Part shown: positions 5,762 to 13,615 of the stretch, piece after piece
How positions within the stretch are numbered: the stretch's first letter is position 1
Layout of the letters: each line of letters starts with the position of its first letter
Assembly (NCBI GenBank): GCA_035690495.1
Contig: DASSKK010000054.1
Location: 1 to 17,232, forward strand
Direction of reading: 5' to 3'
Source of the DNA: DASSKK01 sp035690495
GTDB taxonomy: Bacteria; Actinomycetota; Actinomycetes; Propionibacteriales; Nocardioidaceae
DNA: 17,232 nt
Translations under genes and position numbers: made by a program
Notes under the pieces: model-generated
The model's database searches: none
What the model was told of the DNA's origin: nothing
Seen by the model: the letters and a program-made list of their open reading frames with translations, nothing else

Positions 5762-8283
5762 AGCACCCACCAACCAGGCACCTCTCCCTGCAGTTCTACC
5801 TGTTGTCGCTGATCGTGGTGGCCGCCCTTCTGGGCGGGGCCGCGATGATCCACCAGCAACATCTGCGCATGGACGACGCCCATCGCAGCGCGGTGAACTC
5901 GCTGTCCATGGTGAGCGGACTCGCCGCCAAGGACATCTCAGACGCGATAGATCAGACCCGCACAACCACCGCGGAAGTCGCTGCCAACCCCGGCCTGGCT
6001 GCGCTTTTCAAGACACCCACACCGCAAGGATGCAGCCTGACCTTTGCCGGGATCGGGCCGTTCCAACACGGCCACGTCGACGTCATCAGCCACGCCGGGC
6101 AGGTGCTGTGCTCCTCGCGCGACCTTCCGAAGGGCGCCCCCTACGCGGGCGAGAAGTGGCTGGATGCACCAGCCGACCGCGTGGTGGGGCCGGTGCAAGA
6201 CGCCGGAAGGTCGGCTCTCGCCGTCATTTCACCGGTGTCGGACCGGGGGGTTGTCGTCACGTTCCTGCGCATCGATGACCTGCCAAGCCAGTTGAGCAAC
6301 CGGTACGTCAGCACCCTTCCGATCCGCTACGCGCTGATCACCCCGGCAGTCACTCGAGGCGATACGGCCCCGTCGGAGTCCGGGCGGATCACCCGAGAGG
6401 CCAAGATCCCCTCGTTGGGATGGACGGTGGCGGCCAGCACGAGCAGGGACGACGCATTCGCGAGCGTGCGAAAAGTCAATCGGGACACGACGATGGTGTT
6501 CGTCCTCGGAGTGCTGTTCGTGCTCGCCCTCACCGAGGTCATCTACCTGGGCATCGCGCGCCCGATCCGCCGATTGAGCTCCTCGGTTCGCCAGGCCACC
6601 GCAGAAAGGCGGTCGATCGATCCACCACGCTCCGGCCCTGCCGAGGTGGTGTCGCTGGGCAACGACTTCGCGACCCTCACCCGAGACCTGGCCTCCGAGC
6701 TCGGCCACCGCGCACACGCCGAAGCCGAGCTCAAGGACTCCGAGCAGACGTATCGGACGATATTCGAGGCGAACCCCCAACCGACCTGGGTCCATCACAG
6801 CGACACCGGTGCGCTGATGGCAGTCAACGAGGCCATGGTGCAAAGGTTCGGCCGGACCCGCGAGAAGCTGCTGACCATGCGCTACCACGAGCTCCTCGAG
6901 GAGAGTTCGTCGCCGCTGACCGAGGTGCTGCACGGGTCGGACCTCGTCGACCGCTCCGGCCCTTGGCAGCTGCTCGACAGTGCCGGCAAGCAGGTCGATG
7001 CCCTGATCACCTCCGATACCTTGAACTTCGGCGGCAACCAGGGGCGGATCGTGGTCGCCGAGGACGTCACCGCCCAGCTACACACCCAACGGCTCCTGCA
7101 ACGCACCGAACGCATGGAGAGTCTCGGCCAGCTGGCCGGCGGAATCGCGCACGACTTCAACAACCTGCTCGCCGTGATCCTCAACTACGCCGAGTTCGCC
7201 ACCGAGCAGGTGGCCGAGGCAGCGATCGATAATCCCGGCAAGTGGGAGCCAGTGCTTGCCGACGTGCGGCAGATCGGCACCGCTGGGAACAAGGCCGCAA
7301 CGCTGACCCGGCAGTTGCTCTCATTCGCCCGCGGCGACGTGCTCGAGGTCGGCCACGTCAACCTCAACACAGTCACGCTCGGGATCGAGCAACTGCTCCG
7401 ACGCACCTTGGGAGAACAAGTTGAGCTCGACTTCCAGCTCGCGACAGACCTGCCGCCTGTCGAAGCCAACGCCGGCCAGCTCGAACAGGTCATCATCAAC
7501 CTCGCCGTGAACGCCCGTGACGCGATGCCCGAGGGCGGCAAGCTCTCTGTGCAGACGGCCGATGTCCTCGTGGACGCCGAACACACCGCCGCCCGTCCCG
7601 AACGCGTTCCCGGTCGTTACGTCCGGCTGCGCGTGAGCGACAACGGCATCGGCATGGACGCCCAAGCCCGTGAGCATGCGTTCGAGCCGTTCTTCACCAC
7701 CAAGCACCGGGTCAACGGCACGGGACTCGGACTCGCGACCGTCTACGGCATCGTCACCCGCGCCGGCGGAACCATCGACATCTACTCCGAGCCTGACCTG
7801 GGCACCACCATCAGCATGTTCCTGCCCGCGACCATCGGAGAGACCGAGGAGAATCACACACCTGCCGTGGCCAAGCCACGTGCGGGCACCGAGACGATCC
7901 TGCTCGTCGAGGACGACGACGCCCTTCGATCCATGGCCGAACGCATCCTCCGTCGCGACGGATATCAAGTTCTGACCGCAAGTGACGGACCGAGCGGCGA
8001 GGCAGTTGCCCAACAGCGTCGCGAAGAGATCGATCTACTGCTCACCGACGTCGTGATGCCCGGAATGCTCGGCAGCGAGCTCGCCAGGAGGGTGACCGCT
8101 GCCAACCCATCGATCGGAGTGCTGTTCATGTCCGGATACGCCCCGCCAGGTGGTTCCCGCGGCGGCACGCTTCCGGATAACGCCGTGATGGTGGACAAGC
8201 CGTTCTCGGCGACCCGACTCTTGGACCAGGTCCGTCTCGTGCTCGACACGCAGTCCAACGGCGCTGGCACAGAACATTTCTGA
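5758..8283 (+). CDS. Membrane hybrid histidine kinase (sensor-HAMP-PAS-HisKA-HATPase-REC)
   Basis: 841 residues; its ATG overlaps the TGA of the EAL regulator by four bases. Membrane segments at about 13-33 and 244-267 bracket an extracytoplasmic sensor of about 210 residues, Cache-like in size and position, with two cysteines (QGCSLTF and VLCSS). A HAMP-like linker (about 268-320), a PAS domain (about 325-440) and a HisKA domain with the H-box GGIAHDFNNLLAV (His465) follow. The ATPase domain shows an N-box with NARDAMPEGG, DNGIGMD and FFTTKHRVNGTGLGLA. A C-terminal receiver (about 710-830) carries phosphoacceptor Asp764 (LLTDVVMPG) and a DKPFS lysine. The H-box type is that of soluble-domain kinases with GIAHDFNN. 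It probably autophosphorylates at His465 and passes phosphate to its own receiver and to Asp51 of the partner, setting phosphodiesterase activity. The signal sensed is unknown. Confidence 0.93.
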   Translation: MKHPPTRHLSLQFYLLSLIVVAALLGGAAMIHQQHLRMDDAHRSAVNSLSMVSGLAAKDISDAIDQTRTTTAEVAANPGLAALFKTPTPQGCSLTFAGIGPFQHGHVDVISHAGQVLCSSRDLPKGAPYAGEKWLDAPADRVVGPVQDAGRSALAVISPVSDRGVVVTFLRIDDLPSQLSNRYVSTLPIRYALITPAVTRGDTAPSESGRITREAKIPSLGWTVAASTSRDDAFASVRKVNRDTTMVFVLGVLFVLALTEVIYLGIARPIRRLSSSVRQATAERRSIDPPRSGPAEVVSLGNDFATLTRDLASELGHRAHAEAELKDSEQTYRTIFEANPQPTWVHHSDTGALMAVNEAMVQRFGRTREKLLTMRYHELLEESSSPLTEVLHGSDLVDRSGPWQLLDSAGKQVDALITSDTLNFGGNQGRIVVAEDVTAQLHTQRLLQRTERMESLGQLAGGIAHDFNNLLAVILNYAEFATEQVAEAAIDNPGKWEPVLADVRQIGTAGNKAATLTRQLLSFARGDVLEVGHVNLNTVTLGIEQLLRRTLGEQVELDFQLATDLPPVEANAGQLEQVIINLAVNARDAMPEGGKLSVQTADVLVDAEHTAARPERVPGRYVRLRVSDNGIGMDAQAREHAFEPFFTTKHRVNGTGLGLATVYGIVTRAGGTIDIYSEPDLGTTISMFLPATIGETEENHTPAVAKPRAGTETILLVEDDDALRSMAERILRRDGYQVLTASDGPSGEAVAQQRREEIDLLLTDVVMPGMLGSELARRVTAANPSIGVLFMSGYAPPGGSRGGTLPDNAVMVDKPFSATRLLDQVRLVLDTQSNGAGTEHF

Positions 8284-8724
8284 CGGGCTGGATCTAGGAC
8301 GAAATCGTCGATGTTGTCCAGCAGCATCCGGGGCTCCTGGGCTGTTGGCTTGCAGATCGAGGTCGAGCGATCAGGTCGGGCCTCAGCAGCGCAGGTGGAC
8401 CTTTCGCCGTCGGGGTCGAGGATGGCGATGATCTTGGCGGGCCCGCCTTGTGCACCGAAGGCGTGCGCCACCGTCGTGCAGAACTCAGCCGCCTGGCCAG
8501 CCCCTGTTGGTCTCCTCGCCGCCACGCGGGCAGCTCGCTGATGCAGGTGCCAGACTGTCGGCCGGCCACGCTCCTTGCCGCCTCCTCCACCTGAGGGACG
8601 GCGTACGGCGGACAATCGGCGACTCAGGGCGGGCACCGCCACGGGATGACCCCGCGCCTGCACAGCCGGGCGATCGACATGGGTCGGATCGAGATGATCT
8701 CGCTCGACGTGAGTTGGAGGATTG
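8284..8724. other. 440-base region without a recognisable gene
   Basis: No ORF here has a known motif or good ribosome binding site. A minus-strand frame that continues antisense into the kinase gene gives a fairly protein-like stretch (AHAFGAQGGPAKIIAILDPDG, then MLLDNIDDFVLD) near 8300-8490, which may be a decayed gene, but I cannot name a family. GGAGG at 8716-8720 lies just before the earliest start of the next gene. Confidence 0.4.
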
Positions 8725-9792
8725 ATGCAGCATCATCGGGATCTTCGAACCCTGATGTCCCTTGACACGCCTTCGCAGGGTGCCCCTAGTGTCGGCGGCG
8801 TTGAGCCAGACGCGAGCGGAGGTCAGGATGCCTGCGGAGGTGAGCGTGCCATCGGCCGGGGGAGAGATGCCGGCGGGAGTGGCACGGATGTGTCGCGGAT
8901 GGCTGCGGGGGCTCGGGCGGCGCTGCCGCCGCGGACGGATAGCAACTTGTTGGTGGCGACGTGGAACCTGCGCGCTTTTGCCGGTCTGACACAGCGGTGG
9001 GAAGCCGGACCGGATGATTCGCCGAAACGGGACTGGCATGCGGTGGGCTGCATCGCGGCGGTGGTCTCCTGCTTCGACGTGGTCGCGGTACAGGAGGTAC
9101 GCCGAGACACCGCGGCGCTGCGGTTCCTGCTCGACCGGCTCGGGCCGGAGTGGGGTTTTCTAACTTCCGATGTTACCGAGGGAGATGCCGGCAACGGTGA
9201 ACGACTCACCTTCCTTTACCGCACTGGCCGGGTCCGCCCCTCGGGGCTGGTGGGAGAGATCGTGCTGCCGCCCACCTCCTCGGGGCACCCGGCGGCCCAG
9301 TTCGCCCGGACCCCGTATGCCGCCTCGTTCGCCCGCGCTGGGGTGGAGTTCGTGTTGGCGACCGTGCACATCATCTGGGGGGACAAGCCGGCGGACCGGC
9401 TACCGGAGATCATCGAGATCGCCGAGTGGATGCGGGCCTGGGCCGACCGGCCGGGGGAGTGGAGTGAGAACTTGCTGCTGTTGGGTGACTTCAACTTGGA
9501 CCGACTCGATGACCCGCTCTATCAGGCGTTCGTCTCCACTGGCCTGTTCCCGCCCGCGGAGCTGAACGCGGTGCCACGCACGATCTTCGAGGGGGAGACG
9601 GCCCAGCACTTCTATGACCAGATCGCCTGGTTCTCCAGCCCGGAGGGCGTCTCGCTGCTGCATTCGCTCACCTACACCCATCACGGCGGGTCGTTCGACT
9701 TCGTCCCCTACGCTTTTACCACCCTGAGTGATGTGGAGCTTTCCTGGCGGATCTCGGACCACTACCCGCTCTGGGTCGAGTTCACCGTCTGA
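8725..9792 (+). CDS. Endonuclease/exonuclease/phosphatase (EEP) family hydrolase
   Basis: The body from about 8938 carries the EEP (DNase I/sphingomyelinase/inositol phosphatase fold) signatures in order: ATWNLRAF (metal-site Asn), VAVQEV (metal-site Glu), LATVHIIWGD (His), LLLGDFNLD (Asp and Asn) and ISDHYPLWVEF (the catalytic Asp-His pair). It is therefore probably an active Mg2+-dependent phosphodiesterase; the substrate, nucleic acid or phospholipid, cannot be told. No signal peptide is seen. The start is uncertain: ATG 8725 follows GGAGG at only four bases and begins about 60 Gly/Asp-rich residues unlike the family, while GTG 8890 or ATG 8899 would give about 297-300 residues, the usual size. 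An ATG at 8828 in another frame has the best ribosome binding site. The stop lies five bases from that of the convergent phosphoesterase. Confidence 0.85.
   Translation: MQHHRDLRTLMSLDTPSQGAPSVGGVEPDASGGQDACGGERAIGRGRDAGGSGTDVSRMAAGARAALPPRTDSNLLVATWNLRAFAGLTQRWEAGPDDSPKRDWHAVGCIAAVVSCFDVVAVQEVRRDTAALRFLLDRLGPEWGFLTSDVTEGDAGNGERLTFLYRTGRVRPSGLVGEIVLPPTSSGHPAAQFARTPYAASFARAGVEFVLATVHIIWGDKPADRLPEIIEIAEWMRAWADRPGEWSENLLLLGDFNLDRLDDPLYQAFVSTGLFPPAELNAVPRTIFEGETAQHFYDQIAWFSSPEGVSLLHSLTYTHHGGSFDFVPYAFTTLSDVELSWRISDHYPLWVEFTV
8762..8792 (+). promoter_or_regulatory. Possible sigma-70-type promoter for the EEP gene
   Basis: TTGACA at 8762-8767 matches the -35 consensus exactly. TAGTGT at 8787-8792 fits the actinobacterial TAnnnT -10 with a 19-base spacer, slightly long. 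If used, transcription would begin near 8799, which would exclude the start at 8725 and favour a start at 8828 or later. Confidence 0.4.
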
Positions 9793-9797
9793 TCTGA

Positions 9798-11425
9798 TCA
9801 GCGTGTTCGGGGGGCGCGGGAGGCCGTCTCTGCTCGATGGCGCTTCCCGGCTTGGCTGAAGGCGTGGCTGAGGGCGTCCTCACGGTCGGGGGTAGTGGTC
9901 TCGGTGAGGTCCGCGGCCTCGGGCTCCCCTACGGCGTTGAGGTGTTGGCGCACCGCCTCGGCTTGGGCGAGGAACTCTCCGTAGTAGTTCGGCGGCCAGG
10001 CCGTCGCCGGCGCCGCCGCTCGTGGTGGCGTCTGGCCGGTGCGGGCTGCTGGCCTGTCCTGATGGGTGTCCGCGACGCCGTACGCGTGGGCGGACGGGTC
10101 GGGGAGATCGGTGCGGGCCGGGCTGTCCTGCCAGAGGTGCTCGAAGGTGCGGGCGTGGGCGTCGCGGCGGGTAAGCGGGGCGGCCTCGGGTGCGAAGAGG
10201 GCTCGCAGGGTGGCGGGAACGCTGGCGTGCTCATAGACCTCCGAGGCGAGGGTGCCCTTGGGGATGAGCGGCGAGATCGCCACGGTGGGGACCCGGACGC
10301 CGAGGCGGGTGAAGTCGAAGCTGGCGGCAGACTCGCGATACAGCGCGTCGAACAGGCGGGCCGGGAGTGACTTGGGGTCGCCGGGGGCGGGGACGCGTTC
10401 GGGGGCGGGCAGGTGGTCGTAGAACCCGCCGTGCTCATCGTAGGTGACTAGCAGCACCGTGCTGGCGAACAGCTCCGGGTTGGTGCGCAGGGCCTGGTAG
10501 ACGCTGGCGAGGAGTTGCTCGCCGCGGTCGAAATCGGTCGCGGTGGCGGGGGCGAAGATGTCGTAGGCCTCATCGTCGACGAGGTTATTCTCCGGATGTT
10601 GGCTGTCGCTGGCACCCAGCGGCCTGCCGACGGCCTGCAGCTGGTTCAGCGGTGCCCGCGGGGGTTGGTGGCGAGGTTCGATGAAGCTGTAGGCGGGCAG
10701 GTCCCCGCCGGCGACGTGGGCAGCGAAGTCGCCCGTAGGGTGCCAGTTGCCGTGCCGGCCGGCGGTGTCCCACAGCCGGGGAAAGGCCATCACCTGGGCG
10801 GTGCCGTCGTGGTAGATGCGCCAGTCGTGCCCGTGGTCCTCGAGCAGCTCGAAGATGGTGGGGTCGGTATACGGGCGGATGGCGATGTTGGTCTCGCCGT
10901 CGGAGGTGGCGGCGTGCAGGAAGTTGCGGTTGGGCCAGGTCTCCCCAGGCGCCGAGCAGTACCAGTGGTCGAAGACAGCGAACTCGGCCGCCAGGGTGGC
11001 CAGCACCGGCACCCGGTGCGGCAGTGGCAACGCATCACCAGCGGACCCCGACCGCTCGCCCCGGACCGGGGCCGGGTGCTGAGCCGGTGCAGCCATCCCA
11101 GCAGCCCGGAATAGCGGGGCGGATGCAGACCGGCGGCCTTGCGCTCGTAGCTGGCCACGAACCCTCGATGGGTGGGCGTCCGCCTCCACGGCGGCCCGGC
11201 CAGGGCCAGTTGCTGCATCACCGCATCGTAGGAGTGGTCGGGCCCAAACGGCAGCACCGACGTCGCATCCGGGGTCGCCGGGACGAGGGCCCCGGCCACA
11301 TCGGGGTTGACCCAGGAGCCCTCGCGTAACCCACAAAAGTCCGGGTCGGGATGGTCGAGGAAGCCGAGCATGTGATCAAAGGACCGGTTCTCCAGACACA
11401 GCACCACCACGTGTTCAACACCCAT
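9798..11425 (-). pseudogene. Phospholipase C-like phosphoesterase, split by a one-base frameshift
   Basis: The gene starts at ATG 11425 behind a GGAGGAGG ribosome binding site and opens with MGVEHVVVLCLENRSFDHMLGF, the N-terminal motif of the phosphoesterase family (PF04185, alkaline phosphatase superfamily). This frame runs through GRGPLVMRC near 11030. The family continues in the neighbouring frame with LPHRVPVLATLAAEFAVFDHW, PGETWPNRNFLHAATSDG, YDEHGGFYDHL (metal-binding Asp and His) and GVRVPTVAISPLIPKGTL, to the stop at 9798. One missing base between about 11022 and 11034 explains the break; repaired, the protein would be about 542 residues. There is no Tat or Sec signal peptide, unlike secreted phospholipases C. 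I see no slippery heptamer, so a mutation or sequencing error is likelier than programmed frameshifting. Both halves keep good coding character, so any decay is recent. Confidence 0.85.
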
Positions 11426-11900
11426 AGGCCTGTCCTCCTCCACGACACCGCGATCGACCGCCGGCCGTGGTCGGCCATCGCGATCGAGTTGCCTCGAACC
11501 GCACGCTAGTCCAGGCACCGCGTTGACTCACCGAAGGTGCCCATGTGCGAGAGCATCCGGGTGAAGTTGGAGTTGGCTGTTGAGCGGCAGGTCACTGGCC
11601 CAGGTACGGCAGTACCGTAAATGGCTGGCGCCGCGACCACGCCCGCATGGTGCTGAGGCAGGCGATCGCGGTGGTGGAGTCGCGCCACACCGGCCGGCCG
11701 GGGTGTTAACAGTCATAGGGGAGCCGGAGTGACGCAACTTCCCTGCTGGTCCGAGAATGAGGCCTTGTCGAACCGCATGCCCTCTCTGCCCGTGGTGGTG
11801 GTCGAGGTTGCCCGGTCGCATGTCGACGGAGGTGCAGACCCTGCCGTCGACCTACTTCTCGAGCTGCGGATACGTACTCGTGCTCAGGTGTGCCAGGTGG
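11426..11900. other. 475-base region without a recognisable gene
   Basis: Short frames only. A plus-strand GTG frame at 11729-11917 has a GGGGAG-like site upstream, but its product has no known motif. A minus-strand stretch near 11770-11710 reads KASFSDQQGSCV, resembling the opening of DUF397 proteins, but it stops within seven residues. A small inverted repeat GGTAC-GGCA-GTACC lies near 11603-11617. The region looks like intergenic DNA with possible gene remnants. Confidence 0.4.
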
Positions 11901-12818
11901 TCACGAGCGAACGCTGATGATCGCCTTTCCCTTGGGCCGCTCGTTGGAGCTGAGCGCTGCGACAGCAGCCTCGAGGGATGTGGTGGTCCCGATGTTCGGG
12001 CGCAGGCGTCCGTCCCGCAACCGCTGCACGATCTCACCGAGCTGGGCGCGGTCGGCCTCTACGACGAAATCCAAAGCGAGGCCGTTTGTGGGCCGGGCCT
12101 CGACCGGGCCGACGACTGACACGAGCGTTCCTCCATTCGCGATCAGGCGCGCGGACCGCTGCTGGACATCGCCGCCGATCACATCGAAGACCAGGTCGAC
12201 GTCGCCGACGCTTTCCAACGTGTCGTTCTCGAGGTCGAGGAACTCCTGTGCGCCGAAGTCGAGTGCCTTCTCGCGGTCGGCGGCGCGTCCGGTTCCGATG
12301 ACGTGGGCGCCGGCCCCGCGTGCGAGCTGGGTCACCATCGTCCCGACTGCGCCCGCAGCACCGTGGGCGAGGACGCTGTGTCCCGCTCGAAGGCGACCGT
12401 GCTGGAAAAGGCCTTGCCAGGCGGTCAGGCCCGAGATCGGCAGGGATGCACCGACCGTGAAGTCGACGTCGTCGGGCAAGGGCGCGAGGTTGCGCGCCTC
12501 GATCGCGACGTACTCCGCCAGGGTGCCGTCGCGGTGCCAGTCGGACAGCCCGAACACCCGCTGGCCCACCGAGAGCCCCGTCGTGCCGTAGCCGAGGCTG
12601 CTGACCACTCCAGCCAATTCGTGGCCCGGGATCGACGGCGTCCGGTCACGGCCGGCGCGATCGTTCCACGTCGAGGGCCACTCCAGCTCGGTCGAGACGA
12701 ATCCCGAGGCGTGGATCTGGACCACGACGTCGTTGATCGCTGCTGGCGGCTCGGGACGCTCGGTGAGCGTCATGCCCGCCGTACCCGCGGCTTGGTCGAT
12801 CACCACAATCGCCTTCAT
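11901..12818 (-). CDS. MDR-family NAD(P)H-dependent oxidoreductase (quinone reductase-like)
   Basis: 305 residues from ATG 12818 (MKAIVVIDQ), with GAGAGG upstream; a 75-residue N-terminal extension is rejected as it has no family similarity and crosses the promoter region. The N-terminal GroES-like domain contains IPGHELAGVV and GQRVFGLSD. The Rossmann domain has HGAAGAVGTMVTQLA, the AxxGxxG nucleotide-binding loop of quinone oxidoreductases, and ends LEAAVAALSSNERPKGKAIISV. Zinc-ligand cysteines are absent (no cysteines at all), so it is a zinc-independent member that reduces quinones or enones with NADPH, as is known for the family. It is divergent from a TetR gene with operator-like repeats between them, so it is probably repressed by that regulator and induced by its ligand, perhaps an electrophile or quinone (inference). 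Confidence 0.9.
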   Translation of the reverse strand: MKAIVVIDQAAGTAGMTLTERPEPPAAINDVVVQIHASGFVSTELEWPSTWNDRAGRDRTPSIPGHELAGVVSSLGYGTTGLSVGQRVFGLSDWHRDGTLAEYVAIEARNLAPLPDDVDFTVGASLPISGLTAWQGLFQHGRLRAGHSVLAHGAAGAVGTMVTQLARGAGAHVIGTGRAADREKALDFGAQEFLDLENDTLESVGDVDLVFDVIGGDVQQRSARLIANGGTLVSVVGPVEARPTNGLALDFVVEADRAQLGEIVQRLRDGRLRPNIGTTTSLEAAVAALSSNERPKGKAIISVRS

Positions 12819-12874
12819 CAGACGCCTCTCTGTCCCAGGTCCTGGGCGCACCGCCGGTGCGGCCACAGCATAAC

Positions 12875-12890
12875 TGGACGAATACGTCCA
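12875..12890. promoter_or_regulatory. Operator-like palindrome 1 in the MDR/TetR divergent promoter
   Basis: TGGACG-AATA-CGTCCA is a perfect 6+4+6 inverted repeat 57 bases upstream of the oxidoreductase ATG. It shares the half-site AACTGGACGA with a second site near the TetR start. Size and place fit a TetR-family operator. Confidence 0.65.
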
Positions 12891-12941
12891 CTTTAGCGTC
12901 ACGCATCTCGGCTTGCAAGGGTATGGTGGACGGGGCCAAAC

Positions 12942-12964
12942 AACTGAGACTGTATCGTCCAGTT
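12942..12964. promoter_or_regulatory. Operator-like site 2 next to the TetR start
   Basis: AACTG...TCGTCCAGTT forms an imperfect inverted repeat. Its right half is identical over ten bases to the complement of the left half of site 1. It ends directly before the GTG at 12965 and covers a TATCGT hexamer (12953-12958) that could be a -10 element, so binding would block TetR transcription. Confidence 0.5.
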
Positions 12965-13612
12965 GTGCACCACAATGGTGTGGAGGAGTCGCAGTCGGCC
13001 CCCGCGGCGCAATTGACGGCGCGGGGAGCGGCGACACGATCACGGATCGTCGCCACCGCTGCAGACCTGATCCGTGTCCGCGGAGTCGGCGGAACGACTC
13101 TGGACGACGTCGTCTCGGCGAGCAAGGTCAGCAAGTCGCAGCTGTACCGACACTTCGATGACAAGCCCGCGCTGGTGCGGGCGGTGATCGAGCTCGTCGG
13201 CGAGCGGGTGATCGCCCGCGAGCGGGAACACCTGGGGAGCGTGAAGACGTTCGCGGACCTGCAGCGCTGGCGGGACGCACTGGTCGAACGCAATGCCCTG
13301 CAGGAGGGTCGGTACGGGTGTTCTTTGGGCTCACTGGCGAACGAGTTCGCCGACCAGGACTCGGTCGCCCGCCAGAAGCTTCATGACCTGTTCGCCGCGT
13401 GGCAGGAACTGTTCGACGACCTCCTTCGCCGGTTCCAACGCGAAGGCGTCATCCCGGAGGATGCCGACGTCTACCAGCTCGCGACCGGGTTCGTGGCGGC
13501 TGTGCAGGGCGGCTACCTGTTGGCGCAGACATCCCGCGACGTCACCCCGATGGCCTCCGCGATCGACATGGCGATTGCACACCTGCGCCTGCTCGGTCGA
13601 GCGACCGATTGA
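12965..13612 (+). CDS. TetR/AcrR-family transcriptional regulator
   Basis: About 215 residues if started at GTG 12965; GTG 12980 is an alternative. The longer frame from 12857 is rejected because it would read through both operator-like repeats. The N-terminal helix-turn-helix is typical: TRSRIVATAADLIRVRGVGGTTLDDVVSAS is followed by KVSKSQLYRHFDDKPALV. The all-helical C-terminal ligand domain contains YGCSLGSLANEFADQD and FVAAVQGGYLLAQTSRD, a pattern common in actinobacterial TetR proteins next to oxidoreductases. No ribosome binding site precedes the GTG, and a possible -10 lies just upstream, so the mRNA may be leaderless. It probably represses itself and the divergent MDR gene. Confidence 0.9.
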   Translation: MHHNGVEESQSAPAAQLTARGAATRSRIVATAADLIRVRGVGGTTLDDVVSASKVSKSQLYRHFDDKPALVRAVIELVGERVIAREREHLGSVKTFADLQRWRDALVERNALQEGRYGCSLGSLANEFADQDSVARQKLHDLFAAWQELFDDLLRRFQREGVIPEDADVYQLATGFVAAVQGGYLLAQTSRDVTPMASAIDMAIAHLRLLGRATD

Positions 13613-13615
13613 TCA

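Noticed and set aside
11705..11790. DUF397-like stretch KASFSDQQGSCV on the minus strand
   Set aside because: Only about a dozen residues resemble the family, the frame stops at once, and no partner HTH gene is near.
12857..12964. N-terminal extension of the TetR gene from 12857
   Set aside because: It would translate through both operator-like repeats and has no family similarity; TetR proteins start shortly before the HTH.
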